Assembly (NCBI GenBank): GCA_007570785.1 | Contig: ML660777.1 | Location: forward strand, 3,363,436 to 3,427,435 | Direction of reading: 5' to 3' | Source: Antilocapra americana | Lineage: Eukaryota > Chordata > Mammalia > Artiodactyla > Antilocapridae | Length of the DNA: 64,000 bases | Shown: in pieces, positions 12,177 to 24,999 of the stretch | How positions within the stretch are numbered: the first letter of the stretch is position 1 | Layout of the letters: each line of letters starts with the position of its first letter | The notes under the pieces: generated by a model | Told to the model about the DNA's origin: nothing | What the model saw: only the letters and a program-made list of their open reading frames with translations | Database searches by the model: none | Program-made: the position numbers and the translations under genes

Positions 12177-13192
12177 ACCATTCAAATCCTATAAGGCATG
12201 CAGTGATGATTCAGAGAATATATTTTGCTTCTGAAGGATAAGACAGAAATGTGATAGTTACAGGTAATAATGAATGCATAGAAGAAGCACAAAAATCACG
12301 AAAGATCAGAGGTAGGGAGAGATTACATCCAAGTTTGCAGAGCAAAGATGGAGCACTAATGAAGAGTTTATGGAAGAGATGAAGGTGGAGCAGACACCTG
12401 AATAAAGGCCATGGATGTAGGAGGGAAAAACTTATTTTTAAGATTCTTCCATTCTTGAGATTTATGAAAATGACCTGAAAATAAACACAAATACACTAGT
12501 TCCCCTATCTTAAAGTACCAATTCTGCCATCTCCTTAATCCATTAGGTTAATCAGGCAAGGGCCAGCAGAATATACCCTGCTATTGGGAGAAGTCAGACC
12601 AGAGCAGGGGTTCATACTGAATCTGAAATCAGGATAACATTATGGGTGATGCAAACAAACTCAAGGCATACCATGCAATTGTGATGGTAAGACCAAGACT
12701 TTAATCCTACATTGTAGGATTACATAATATGTTCACTCTATGGACACTAGCTAAATTTTGATTCTAATGATAAATGCATATGCAATATAATATGCAATAA
12801 AATATGATGACTTCTATCCCCTTGGTCAGACAGATCATTTAGTTGGACAATATACCACTATATGAACATGAGAATTCAGTAGTATAATAGCTTTTACATT
12901 AATTTTGGTGGTTAATGAAACCACATTTGGCATTCTGGAGGAATCACCTAATGGCAGCTCATATGAAATGCCAGCCTGGCCTTTTTTTACATAGCCACTG
13001 CCCCAAATCCCTTTTTAAAATTAGTACATGATTCTTAGAGGATCATCTCAGATTTGAGAGTTCAGTCATAACACTATAGTAGATCCTCAATGACCTATCT
13101 CAATGAGATTGATTGTTATCCTATTCCAGTGCAAGTAATTATGGTTTAAAATGAGTGTTCAAGTCTTTGCTGAGTTTGAGGACATGTCATTT
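12177..13192. other. no recognised feature apart from a small palindrome
   Basis: Unassigned AT-rich DNA between a SINE and the large L1. It contains the 21-bp palindrome listed separately. Confidence 0.5.
12702..12722. repeat. perfect 10-bp inverted repeat
   Basis: TAATCCTACA, one central T, then TGTAGGATTA: two arms pairing at all 10 positions. It could form a small cruciform or hairpin. There is no polymerase III or snRNA context, so it is probably chance or a palindromic binding site. Confidence 0.8.
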
Positions 13193-13599
13193 AGAATAAC
13201 TTTTTAAATTAATTAATTAATTTTAATTGGAGGCTAATTACTTTATAATATTGTGGTGGTTTTTACCATACATTGACATGAATCAGCCATGGGTGTACAT
13301 GTGTCCCCCATCATGGAGCCCCCTCCCACATCCCTTCCCATCTCATCCCTCAGCGTTGTTCCAGTGCACTGGCTTTGAGTGCCCTGTTTCATGCATCGAA
13401 TTTGGACTGGTGATATATTTCACATATGGTAATATACATGTTTCAATGCTGTTCTCTCAAATCATCCCACCCTCGCCTTCTCCCACAGAGTCCAAAAGTC
13501 TGTTCTTTATATCTGTGTCTCTTTTGCTGTCTCACATATAGGGTCATCATTACCATCTTTCTAAATTCCATATATATGCATTAATATACTGTATTAGTG

Positions 13600-16500
13600 T
13601 TTTTCTTTCTGACTTACTTCACTCTGTGTAATAGGCTCCAATTTCATCCACATCATTAGAACTGATTCAATGCATTCTTTTTAACAGCTGAGTAATATTC
13701 CATTGTGCATCTGTACCACTGCTTTCTTATCCATTCATCTATTGATGAACATCTAGATTGCTTCCATGTTCTAACTATTGTAAACAGTGCTGTGATGAAC
13801 ACTGGAGTACACGTGTCTCTTTCAATTCTGGTTTCCTCAGTGTGTAAGCCCAGCAGTGGAATTGCTGTGTCATATGGCAGTTCTATTTCCAGTATTTTAA
13901 GGAATCTCCACACTGTTCTCCATAGTGGCTGTACTAATTTGCATGCCCACCAACAGCGTAAGAGGGTTTCCTTTTCTCCACACCCTCTCCAGCATTTATT
14001 GTTTGTGGACTTTTTGGTAGCAGCCATTCTGACCAGTTGGAGATAGTACATCATTGTGGTTTTGATTTGCATTTCTCTGATAATGACTGACATTGAGCAA
14101 TTTTTCATGTTTGTTAGCCATCTGTATGTGTTCTTTGGAGAAATGTCTGTTTAGTTCTTTGGCCCATTTTTTGATTGGGTCATTTATTTTTCTGGTATTG
14201 AGCTGCAGGGGCTGCTTGTATATTTTTGAGATTAATTCTTTGTCAGTTGCTTCATTTGCTATTATTATCTCGCATTCTGAAGGCTGTCTTTTCACTTTGC
14301 TTATAGTTTCCATCATTGTGCAAAAGGTTTTAAGTTTAATTAGGTCCCATTTGTTTATTTTTGCTTTTATTTCCCTTCCTCTGGGAGGTGGGTCATAGAG
14401 GATCCTGCTGTGATTTATGTAAGAGAGTGTTTTGCCTATGTTTTCCTCTAGAAGTTTTATAGTTTTTGGTCTTAAATTTAGTTCTTTAATCCATTTTGAG
14501 TTTATCTTTGTGTGTGGTGTTAGAAAGTGTTCTAGTTTCATTCTTATACAAGTGGTTGACCAGTTTTCCCAGCACCACTTGTTAAAGAGATTGTCTTTTC
14601 CCCATTGTATATTCTTACCTACTTTGGCAAAGATAAGGTGTCCATAGATGTGTGGATTTATCTCTGGGCTTTCTATTTTGTTCCATTGATCAATATTTCT
14701 GCCTTTGTGCCAGTACCATACTGTCTTGATGACTGTAACTTTGTAGTATAGCCTGAAGTTGGGCAGGTTGATTCCTCCAGTTCCATTCTTCTTTCTCAAG
14801 ATTTCTTTGGCTATTCAAGGTTTTTTGTATGTTCATGCAAATTGTGAAATTACTTGTCTAGTTCTGTGAAAAGAACCGTTGGTAGCTTGATAGGGATTGC
14901 ATTGAATCTATAGATTGCTTTGGGTAGTATACTCATTTTCTCTATATTGATTCTTCCAATCCATGAACATGGTATATTTCTCCATCTATTTGTGTCTTCT
15001 TTGATTCCTTTCATCAGTGTTAAATAGTTTTCTATATATAGGTCTTTTGTTTCTTTAGGTACATCTTTTCCTAAGTATTTTACTCTTTTCATTGCAATGG
15101 TGAATGGAATTGTTTCCTTAATTTCCTTTCTGCCTTCTCATTGTTATTGTATAAGAATGCAAGGGATTTCTTTGTATTAATTTTATATCCTTCAAATTTA
15201 CTATGTTTATTGATTAGCTCTAGTAATTTTCTGGTGGTGTCTTTAGAGCTTTCTATGTAGAGGATCATGTCATCTGTAAACAGTGAGAGTTTTACTTCTT
15301 CTTTTCCGATCTGGATTCTTTTTATTTCTTTTTCTTTTTTGATTGCTGTGGCTCAAACTTCCAAAATTATGTGGAATATTAGTGGTGAGAGTGGGCACCC
15401 TTTTCTTGTTCCTAACATTAGAGGAAATTTTTTGCATCCCTCAAATAAAGCCCATTTGGTCATGATGTATGATCTTTTTAATATGTTGTTGGATTCTGTT
15501 TGCTAGAATTTTGTTAAGGATTTTTGCATCTATGTTCATCAGTGATACTGACCTGTAGTTTTCTTTTTTTGTGGCATCTTTGTCTGGTTTTGGTATTATG
15601 GTGATGGTGGCCTCATAGAATGGGTTTGGGAGTTTACCCTCCTCTTCAATTTTGTGGAAAATTTGAGTAGGATAGGTGTTAGCTCTTCTCTAAATTTTTG
15701 GTAGAATTCAGCTGTGAATTCTAAATTCAGAAGCTGGGCTTTTGTTTGTTGGAAGATTTTTTATTACAGTTTTGATTTCTGTGCTTGTGATGGGTTTGTT
15801 AAAATTTTCTATTTCCTCCTGGTTCAATTTTGGAAGGTTATATTTTTCTAAGAATTTTTCCATTTCTCGCAAGTTATCCATTTTATTGTCATATAGTTGC
15901 TGATAGTAGTCTCTTATGATCCTTTGTATTTCCGTGTTGTCTGTTGTGAGTTCTCCATTTTCATTTCTAATTTTGTTGATTTGATTCTTCTTCCTTTTTT
16001 TCTTGATGAGTCTGGCTAATGGTTTGTCAATTTTATTTATCTTCTCAAAGAACTAGCTTTTAGTTTTGTTGATTTTTGCTATTAGTCTCTTTTGTTTCCT
16101 TTTCATTTATTTCTGCCCTAATTTTTATGAATTTTTTCCTTCTACTAACCATGGGGTTCTTAATTTCATTTTTTTTTCTAGTTACTTTAGGTGTAAAGCT
16201 AGGTAATTTATTTGATTTTTCTCTTGTTTCTTGAGGTAAGCTTGTATTGCTATGAACCTTCCCCTTAGCACAGCTTTTACTACATCCCATAGGTTTGGGG
16301 TTGTTGTATTTTCATTTGTATCTATGCATATTTTGATTTCTTCTGTGATTTGTTGGTTATTCATAAGCATGTTGTTAATCCTGCATACGTTTGTATTTTT
16401 AATAGATTTTTTTTCCTGTAGTTGACATCTAATCTTACCTCATTGTGATCAGAAAAGATGCTTGAAATGATTTCAGTTTTTTTTTTAATTTACCAAGGCT

Positions 16501-17111
16501 AGATTTATGGCCCAGGATGTTATCTATCCTGGAGAGTGTTACATGTGCACTTGAGAAAAAGGTGAATTCATTGTTTTTGGATGAAATATACTGTTGATAT
16601 CAATGAGGTCTAACTGGTCCATTGTATCATTTAAAGTTTGTGTTTCCTTGCTCATTTTCTGTTTGGTTGATCTATCTATAGGTGTGAGTGGGGTATTAAA
16701 GTCTCCCACTCTTATTGTGTAACTGTTAATTTCCCCATTCATACTTGTTAGCATTTGCCTTACATATTACGGTGCTCCTATATTGGGTGTATGCATATTT
16801 ATAATTATTATATCTTCTTCTTGGATTGATCTTTTGATCATTATGTAGTGTTTTCCTTTTCTCTTTTCACAGCCTTCATTTCAAAGTCTATTTTATCTGA
16901 TATGAGTATTGCTACTCCTGCTTTCTTTTAGTCTCCATTTGCATGAAATATCTTTTTCTAGCCCTTTGTCCCTTGGTTTGAGGTCTCTTATAGACAGCAT
17001 ATATAGGGGACTTGTTTTTTTCGTCCATTCAGCCTCTCTTTGTCTTTTGGTTGGGGCATTCAACCCATTTACATTTAAGGTAATTATTGATAAGTATGAT
17101 CCCATTGCCAT
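13600..17111 (-). pseudogene. L1 ORF2 pseudogene (endonuclease-reverse transcriptase)
   Basis: ORF2 encodes the L1 endonuclease, reverse transcriptase and Cys-rich C-terminus that carry out target-primed reverse transcription in the nucleus. The start at 17,111 reads MAMGSYLSIITLNVNGLNAP, the expected endonuclease N-terminus. A VGDFNTPL segment of the endonuclease lies near 16,690. The reverse transcriptase motif near 15,265-15,290 reads FTDD instead of the usual FADD. '[13 protein letters not shown]' and '[12 protein letters not shown]' follow near 14,700-14,770, and the Cys-rich end ([11 protein letters not shown]) near 13,985. The reading frame switches many times; the longest continuous pieces are 13,996-14,799 and 13,656-14,108. 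Non-functional. Confidence 0.9.
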
Positions 17112-17164
17112 TTACTTCCTAGTTTTGGGTTCAAGTTTATATACCTTTTCTGTTTCCTGTCTAG

Positions 17165-18079
17165 AGAAGATCCTTTAGCATTTGTTGAAGAGCTGGTTTG
17201 GTGGTGCTGAATTCCCTCAGCTTTTGCTTGTCTATAAAGCTTTTTGTTTCTCCTTCATATTTGAATGAGATCCTTGCTGGGTACAGTAATCTGGGTTATA
17301 GGTTCTTCTCTTTCATCACTTTAAGTTTGTCTTGCCATGCCCTCTGGCCTGAAGAGTTTCTACTGAAAGATCAGTTGTTATCCTCATGGGGGTCTTCTTG
17401 TGTGTTATTTGTTGCTTTTCCTTGATGCTTTTAATATTTGCTCTTTGTGCTTGATCTTCATTAATTTGATTAATATGTGCCGTGGAGTGCTTTGCTTTGG
17501 GTTTACCCTGTTTGGGACTCTGGTTTTCTTGGACTTGGGTAGCTATTTCCCTCCCCAATTTAGGGAAGTTTTCAACTACTATCTCCTCAAGTATTTTCTC
17601 ATGCCCTTTATTTTTGTCTTCTTCTTCTGGGACTCCTATGATTTGAATGCTGGGGTGTTTAATATTGTCCCACAGGTCTTTGAGGTTGTCCTCATTTCTT
17701 TTAATTCTTTTTTTTTCCTCTCTGCTTCATTTATTGCCACCATTCTATCTTCCACCTCACTTATCTTATCTTCTGCCTCAGTTATTCTACTGTTGGTTCC
17801 CTCCAGAGTGCTTTTCATCTCAGTTATTACATTATTCATTATTGACTGACTCTTTTTTATTTCTTCTATGTCCTTGTTAAACATTTCTTACTTCTTTTCA
17901 ATCCTTGTCTCTAGTCTATTTGTCTGTACCTCTATTTTGTTTTCAAGATTTTGGATCATCTTTACTATCATTATTCTGAATTCTTTTTCAGGTAGACTTC
18001 CTGTCTCTTCCTCTTTTGTTTGGCTTGGTGGGCATTTATCACGTTCCTTTACCTGATGAATATTTTTCTGCATTTTCAT
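17165..18079 (-). pseudogene. L1 ORF1 pseudogene (RNA-binding coiled-coil protein)
   Basis: ORF1p binds L1 RNA as a trimer and is needed for retrotransposition. The likely start at 18,079 gives MKMQKNIHQVKERDKCPPSQ. The coiled-coil part lies at 17,636-17,884 (ITEAEDKISEVEDRMVAINE). The RNA-binding C-terminal part is at 17,316-17,558 (MRITTDLSVETLQARG), and the end 'TTKPALQQMLK' type sequence is near 17,170-17,215. At least two frame changes and several stops break it. Length about 300 codons, close to the family norm. Confidence 0.88.
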
Positions 18080-18329
18080 TTTGTTTAAATTGCTGTTTTT
18101 GAGGTGGCCTTTCTGTAGGCTAGAAGTTTGTGGTTCCTCTTTATTGTGGAGTTTGCTCCCTATGGGTGGGGTTGGACTAGTGGCTTGTCAAGGTTTCCTG
18201 GTTAGGGGAGCTTGCATCTGTCTTCTAGTGGTTGGAGCTGAATTTCTTCTCTCTGGAGTGCAATGAAATGTCCATTAGTGAGTTTGGGAGTGACTATGGG
18301 TTTGGCATGGCTTTACAGGATAACTTTTT

Positions 18330-21084
18330 TTTTCACCAGCTGACATCATTCCATTAACAATGAAATGATTAATTATGGTTACATAGGGTAATTTAAGTAA
18401 CTTGTTTGAAATGCAGATTTCTTGGTATTACCAAACTTATGAAATCATTGCTATAGTATAAAAATATAGTAATATGTCCGTATCAGTCACATGGAGATGT
18501 TAACATTGTGATTGATTCCAGAAACGTGTGTTGAATAGAATAGAAATGCTGATGACATAAGTATGAAAAACAAAAAGAATTATAAGGCCTCATGTTTAAA
18601 TGTAGTAACTACCAGAAAGAGTTATGCCTTTGACCAGGACTACTGACTGTTAACTACCTAGATGGAGCAGGTTCCTCAGACAAGGAAAAGGGATAGTTAT
18701 CTTAGATTTATTATTCCCAGCACTCACACTGCCTCTATATTTGGGGTATCCCTCTCACTCTCTCCTGTTTATAGAGACCTGGAGTTCATTGGGTTTAATC
18801 CTAATTTAATAAAGATTACAATTGATTTTTCTATTGGACTTCTTTGTACCTGGTTGTCTTTATGTATCAAAAATATATCTGAAATATACATGATATACAA
18901 GAAAGTCACATGATCAATCAATATTGGAAAATGTTTGGAGGGGAGTTGTTTTGGTTTTCTATAAGCACTATTAGCAGAGGCAAATATTTAAGCCTTGGGT
19001 CCTGAATTAAAATTCTGCAAAGTCATACTTATTCTCAGACTCATTTTTATTCTATATTTTAGAAGGCCTAATATGATATGGGCACTGAGATTTCTTAACA
19101 CAGTTTTAATATGCATTTTCTATTATTAAAGTAGGAGTAAACTAACAGATATGAAAGGATATTATCTTAAGTCTAACAGAAAAATATTGTTATTAATATT
19201 TATATAAAAAATCACTCCTAAGGGAGTAGACTTAATTCCCTTGCATTTATAATAAATATACATATATTATATTATATATTATATAGGTATATACTAGTAC
19301 TGAACAACTGTAAAATGAAATTTTAAAGCATCAATTGTGTAACTTTTAACATAAAAATATTAACTCAAAATAGATCATTGACCTAACGGGTTATGGATGT
19401 TTGGAAGTCCTGTGTTGAGCATCTTTGTGGATTTGGTTGTGTATGTTTGGGAAATGGAGCTGGAGAAGGTTAGATTAGCAAAATAGAGATTGAATCATTT
19501 AGAACTTCTAGGGAAGTATGGGAAAGTATATACAGGAAACAACAAAAGCAGGGGGGAGAGAGGCTCAGAGAGAATATAAAACATAATGCCTGGGCCTATG
19601 ACTAAGATAGGAAATCTCTGAAGAGTAAGCACAAAGGATTTTAGAGAAGAGGGATACATAATGTGGGTATACATATTTTTGACTAAGTTATGCATCAAGG
19701 GACCCCTCTCTCCAACTTTCAGCTCATCAGTCAAACCTAGTAAACTCATAGATGCTTTGAGTCTTTGTAAACCAACAAATATTCTAAGGACCACTTCTGA
19801 ATTAAATGCATACACTACTAAACAGCACATCTAGAAACAGGAGACCAGCATTCAGGCCAGACCGTGAAAATACAAAGCCCTGAAAATTGATAGAAATCTT
19901 GCTAAGGCATGGAATTATAGAGTTCAAGCCAATATTATCTAGATCTTGAAGAGCACTGAGACTTTCCCACATGACATCCCATTTTACATGGTTACAACAA
20001 AATCTAAATATATCTATTCAGAACATTCATTGATGTGACAAGAAACTGAAGCAACATGCATGGGCTCTGGTCTCTGAGAGATTTCAACCTAGAAATAGAA
20101 GAACGCATTCTAAAACATTAGAAAATAATACATAAGATGAACAATGTAGTATAAGATTCTGCTCCTGCCTCCCCTACATTCATTCACAAACTTTAGAAAC
20201 TTTTATTCCAACCTCTGGGCACGGGCAGATTGGTGCTGCTAGAAACATTTCCAACTCTACTCTGTAAGCTGTTCCTCCTCTTGGAAAGAGAAATCAACTT
20301 GGTGAAATTGGCAAGTGCCATAACTTTCTGCCAGTGGGAGTCATTTGGTTCAAAAACTAAAAGGAAGCTCTATTCTCTTCCTTTGTCTTTCCTCTGCTAA
20401 ATCAGATGCATTAGGCATTAGGCTTCCAGTTTTCAGGCATTAAGTTGCCTCAGACGTGTGTCAGAGCATCTCACCTGTGACAAGATGGATAAATTAAATC
20501 TGCAAGAGAATCAGAAGGCCTGTATATGTCCTTCATCCATACACACATTGAAATAAAGTCAATACTTCATGTCCATATGGCTCTGTGTAAACTCTCAACC
20601 AGATCCATGCAAGTGAGACAAGATCATATCATAAATTTAATCCCTAAAGATAATAGAGAACCAAAACCCTGTGAAGATGTTAAGATCACCCAATGATTAG
20701 TACAGGCCAAATTCAAGCAGGTATAATAAGGTACAAGGCCTTGAAAAAGTAGAGATAGTTGGGAATGGAAAAGTGAATCATGGGCTTTGGAATTACTTCA
20801 AAGAAATTCATAGCTTGGGTGACTAATACGGGGTAAGTGAAAGGTGGCAACGTGCATAGTCAACAGTTCAAAGGTGCCACTATGTTTGAATCTCTTTTAG
20901 CCTATTCTCTCTCTGAGTCTGCAACACTCCTCCATATGGTATTTTCAACCCTCTAAATTAATCTGAGTGCTAGCTTCTTAATTCCATTAAAATAGCAGGC
21001 ATAGAGTTGTTCACAATTCTTAATTACAACCATGTTTATCTGCTGGACTCTGTATCTGCATTTCAAAGCTGTCCCTACATTACT
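18330..21084. other. no recognised feature
   Basis: About 2.7 kb without a confidently assigned repeat. It contains an AT-only stretch near 19,254-19,292. The 111-codon frame at 19,495-19,830 (- strand) has no recognisable domain. Possibly very old repeat sequence or ordinary intergenic DNA. Confidence 0.5.
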
Positions 21085-21445
21085 GTAGCTACACATGGAA
21101 TTATCCTTCAAAAATGTAAACACCAAAATCATTTTTCTACTTAAAGCCTTAAATGAGTAACTATGCAATAAACTCCAAAGCTTTTAGTATGAAATGAAGG
21201 GCTTGAAAATCTAGTTTCAGCATAACTTTCCACCCTTGTTTCTAGCCATGTTCTCCAGCATTCTAGCAACACTGGACTGTCACTGCTCCCTAAACACACC
21301 CTTCAAATGTATGGCTGTCCTCCTCATTTATCCTGATCCTTTCTTTAAAAGGAACCTTTCCAGCTACCAAAAATCTAGCACATTTCTATTTCTCTGTTAG
21401 AACTCAGCTTCCATGTCATACTCCTGTGTCTTAACCCAAATCTTA
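21085..21445 (+). mobile_element. L2 LINE remnant, sense
   Basis: Ordered weak matches to the L2 ORF end: 'ttttctacttaaagccttaaatgag', 'caataaactccaaag', 'gtttctagccatgttctccagcattctagcaacactgg', 'agaactcagcttccatgtcatactcctg'. Heavily diverged. Confidence 0.5.
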
Positions 21446-21545
21446 ATCATAGCTAAGTACGTTGTCAGCTATAAAGAGGTTTATATGCATACTATCATAA
21501 AGTATACATATAAATACACACTAGCATAAACAGTCAACTCATTAA

Positions 21546-21752
21546 AAGAGACCCTGATAATGGGAAACATTGAAAGCAAAAGAAGAAGAGGATGAGAGGG
21601 GATGAGATGGTTGGAGAGCATCACCAATGCAATGGACATGAACTTGGGTGAACTCCAGGAGATGGTGGGGGACAGGGAGGCCTGGTGTGTTGTAGTCCAT
21701 GGGGTCACAAAGAGTTGGACACAACCTGGTGACTGAAAAACAACAACAACAA
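21546..21752 (+). mobile_element. BovB LINE 3' end, sense
   Basis: A 5'-truncated BovB tail: 'agagaccctgataatgggaaacattg', 'gatgagatggttggagagcatcacc', 'ctccaggagatggtgggggacagggaggcctgg', 'gtcacaaagagttggacacaacc', ending in an (AAC)n tail. Only non-coding 3' sequence remains. Confidence 0.9.
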
Positions 21753-22040
21753 TCATAAAAGTTAGGAGGGGAACTTACCTGCCTCCTGGCTTTACATTTC
21801 AGTAGTGGAAAGAGAGTGCTGCTTCTCAGGAGGGCTCTCTCTGCTTCTTCACCTACACATTCACAAGGGAGGGAGGAAAGACTTCTCTGATCTTGACAAG
21901 GGGAAGAAGGAACTGAGATAAATAGTTCAACTCCTTTCTCTGTTTCAGAATACAAAATCTTTAGGACACACAGTGTTTCCTCCTTATCCATTAGTCACTT
22001 TACTAGGAAGGTTCTGTCTTACAAGGTCTGAGTTTATGAG

Positions 22041-22236
22041 GCTTTGTGCTTGTTTATTCGCTCAGTCATGTTTGACTCTTTGAGACACTTTGGGCTGTAG
22101 CCCACCAGACTCTTCTGTTCATGGGATTTTTCAGGGAAGAATACTGGAGTGGGTTGCCATTTCCTTCTCCAGGGGATCTTCCTGACCCAGAGATTGAATC
22201 CACATCTCCTGCATTCCCTGCATTGCAGGCGGTTCA
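22041..22236 (-). mobile_element. Bov-tA SINE, antisense
   Basis: Antisense copy from 'ggctttgtgcttgtttattcgctcagtc' to 'tcctgcattccctgcattgcaggcggttc'. The last part of the head is missing. 'ctgcattc' is duplicated near 22,210-22,226. Confidence 0.9.
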
Positions 22237-23233
22237 ATTCACAGGTTGAGTTGAGGGAACATATGACAGAGTAGAGTATGGCTATAGGTCAAGCCACATT
22301 CTCTAATTCACATGAGTATAACAGCAGATATTTTTCCCATCACCTTTTTTAAATTCCTGAGTATACTTTTGGGTGTTTTTCCAAGCTCAGGAAAAGAGGA
22401 ACATTATTGATGGCCTTTTCTAGCCCTAACTTACTGGTTCATGGGCTGAAAACACAGAGCAATAAGCCCTTGGTCAAAATGTGGGCAGTACATAGGAAGA
22501 CAGGAGTGAAATTTGAAGCCTTAGGAAATTTAAGCCGCTGTTTTTTTTTTTTTTTCCCTTGGGAAGGGGGATTGTTTTTGTTTTTGTTTTTACCTCAGTA
22601 GTTTACCGTGGCTTTTATTGTCACTATGTGGCTGGATTTTAATTGCTGAGGGAATATAGGGCTTAGCAATCATGGTCTGTATGTTTCTTCATGGCTAAAC
22701 TTCTGACTTGTACAGCAGAGCTACGGCTTAAAGAAGGCCAATGGGATAGGGATTACATTGAGGTAAAAGAGTCTGTTCTGTTCCAATAAAGGCTAACTTT
22801 AAAGTAAGCAGAGTTTTCACACAAAGGCTTTTTAGGCACTTGAGGGCAAATCACATTTAATTTGTTTTATTGTATTTCTCAGTCAAATACTTAAGGTGAG
22901 TCTCTAAAGTATAGAAGCAGCTAAGTTCCTCCCAGGCCACAAAGTTCTACTAAAGTAGATCTCAAATAAGGCACAGGTAAATAGTTCTACATTTGCTGCC
23001 CCAAACTGCACTTTTGTATGTTTTGAAATACAAGAGTTAAAAAGAAAACTATAGAAAAACTAATCTATTGGCTTCATATAGCTTTTTCACAAGTCTTTTA
23101 GAATTATCCTCCAAACCGATGGCCTCACAAAGGCTGTAGCTTGCTATTGAAATGACTAGGACATCAGTTTTGCATTTTAGAGATTTACTATGACCTAACA
23201 CACAGAAATGACATGGATGTTATTTACGTAGGT
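22237..23233. other. no recognised feature, poly-T tracts
   Basis: T runs at 22,541-22,556 and (GTTTTT)n at 22,573-22,591. No frame with coding character and no repeat that I can assign. Confidence 0.5.
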
Positions 23234-23772
23234 AGGACATGGAAGCAACCTAGATACCCATTGACAGATGAATGGATAAAGAAGTTTCTGTACGTATAAA
23301 AAGGAATGCATTTAAGTTAGTTCTAATGAGGTGGATGAAACTAGAACGTATTATACAGAGTGAAATGTCAGAAAGAGAATCACAAATTCCATATATTAAC
23401 ACATATACATAGAATCCAGAAAGTTGGCACTGATCAGCCTATTTGCAGAGCAGCAATGGAGACACAGGCATGGAGAACAGACTTGTGAACCCAGTGGTGG
23501 AAGGAGAGGAAGCGATAGATTGAAAGAGTCACACTGAAACATATACATTATCATATGTAAAACACATAACCAGTGGGAAATTTTTATATGACAAGGGAGC
23601 TCAAATCCATTGCTCTGTAACAACCTAGAGGGATGGGATAGGGTGGGAGGTGGGAGGGAGATTCAAGAGGATGAGGACATGCATATACCCATGGGTGATT
23701 CATGTTGATGTATGGTAGAAACCAACACAATTCTATAAAGCAATTATCCTCCAGTTAAAACACAACAACTAA
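23234..23772 (+). mobile_element. ruminant L1 3' end, sense
   Basis: The last part of ORF2 ('ggacatggaagcaacctagatacc', 'gatgaatggataaagaag') followed by the ruminant L1 3' UTR ('ctctgtaacaacctagagggatggg', 'gggaggtgggagggagattcaagagg', 'aaagcaattatcctccagtt') and an A-rich end. 5'-truncated; no convincing TSD. Confidence 0.93.
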
Positions 23773-23828
23773 AAAGGAACAAGTGTGTTTAATGCAGGAA
23801 GAAAAATAAACCAAAAATAAAATAGCTG

Positions 23829-24107
23829 TAGAAGGCAATGGCCAACCACTCCAGTACTCTTGCCTGGCAAATCCCACGGACAGAGGAGCCTGCTAGGCTG
23901 CAGTGCATGGGGTCGCGAAGAGTCGAACACGACTGAGCAACTTCACTTTCACTTTTCACTTTCATGTATTGGAAAAGGAAATGGCAACCAACTCCAGTGT
24001 CCTTGCCTGAAGAATCCCAGGGATGGGGGAGACTGGTGGGCTGCCGTCTATGGGGTCATACAGAGTCAGACGCGACTGAAGTGACTTAGCAGCAGCAGCA
24101 GCAGCAA
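23829..24107 (+). mobile_element. BOV-A2 SINE (dimeric), sense
   Basis: Two Bov-A units in tandem: the first starts 'gaaggcaatggccaaccactcc' and ends 'cgactgagcaacttc'. A linker 'actttcacttttcactttcatg' follows. The second unit runs from 'ggaaatggcaaccaactccag' to 'cgcgactgaagtgacttag', then (CAG)n at 24,092-24,106. This is the ruminant-specific dimer without a tRNA head. It is well preserved and therefore among the younger SINEs here. Confidence 0.95.
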
Positions 24108-24999
24108 ACTCAAGAGACTAAGAGGAACTTAAAATGCCTGGGCCTGGAACATATTGTTGTTAAGAATCATGCTTACTGAGGAAGCCAAGGAGGGAAATGC
24201 ATTGGCTTGTTATACTTCAGCCTGAGTGCCAGAACAGAAGCAATGAGACAGTGAACAAAAATGATACTGAATAAGCTGAAGGAAAAGAGTTTTCCTTAGA
24301 CAGAATGATGAGATTTTAGTGTACAAGTGAGACAATTGCCAAAGAAAAAACTGAGATCTTGAAGACCAGGCTAGAATACCTGCTTTAAAAAATGAACCTG
24401 TGTGTAACAGCTCATAAAAAGGGTGCTTGAAGATGAATAGGTATTTTAGCATTTACTAGATCAGACAGCATAAAAATCCAGTGAAATCTAATAGAGCAAG
24501 AGAAGCAAGATCTCAGGGAGCAACTTGGAAGGCTTCCCCAGAAGGAAGTATGACTCAGGAAACTACTAAGAAGTACATTTGCGAAGTTGTCTGTAGAGAA
24601 TCCACACTAAAAGCAAGCGGACAGCCACTCTCAAAGACCTGAACGATCTCAGGTGATTACAGGAAATCATTTAGATGAGGCTTAAGGAAACAGCTGTTCT
24701 AATAGGAATGCAGCTATTGTTTATGCCTGAAAGGCACATGACCAAGAACTGTATGAAATCTGGACAACTGACAGTGACAAGATGCGCTACAGTAAAGGGA
24801 AGGTAGGCAGGGCGATAACTTGCATTCAGATATGGTTCTTCTGGGAGAACACATCCTGAACTTAAAAACAGAAATTCAAGCAAAGGTGCAATGGCACAAT
24901 ATGCCATAAACAAAAATATCTGGATATAAAAACAAAGATAGTAAAGGAAAAAAAATACATATCTAGACATTTGTTATGAATACGAATTCAGACTTTGCC
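24108..24999. other. no recognised feature
   Basis: Unassigned DNA. The 80- and 99-codon frames on the - strand show no domain that I know. Confidence 0.45.

Larger units (their letters stand above)
13206..18316 (-). mobile_element. ruminant L1 LINE, nearly complete, antisense
   Basis: One 5.1-kb L1 in antisense. From its 3' end on the left: 3' UTR (13,206-13,600, with the ruminant 'ggaggctaattactttataat' motif), ORF2 (to 17,111), a short inter-ORF spacer, ORF1 (17,165-18,079) and about 240 bp of 5' UTR, then truncation. The direct repeats AGAATAACTTTTT (13,193-13,205) and AGGATAACTTTTT (18,317-18,329) differ at one base. Read on the L1 strand they begin with A-rich sequence, as expected for L1 endonuclease target sites. 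Both frames are broken by stops and frameshifts, so it cannot move. Confidence 0.95.

Noticed and set aside
13996..14799. A 267-codon open frame on the - strand looked like a host gene candidate.
   Set aside because: The protein is L1 ORF2 C-terminal sequence inside the 13.2-18.3 kb L1.
23829..24107. Tandem units with a regular spacing suggested a short CRISPR-like or satellite array.
   Set aside because: The two units are the standard dimer of BOV-A2, with a CAG tail.
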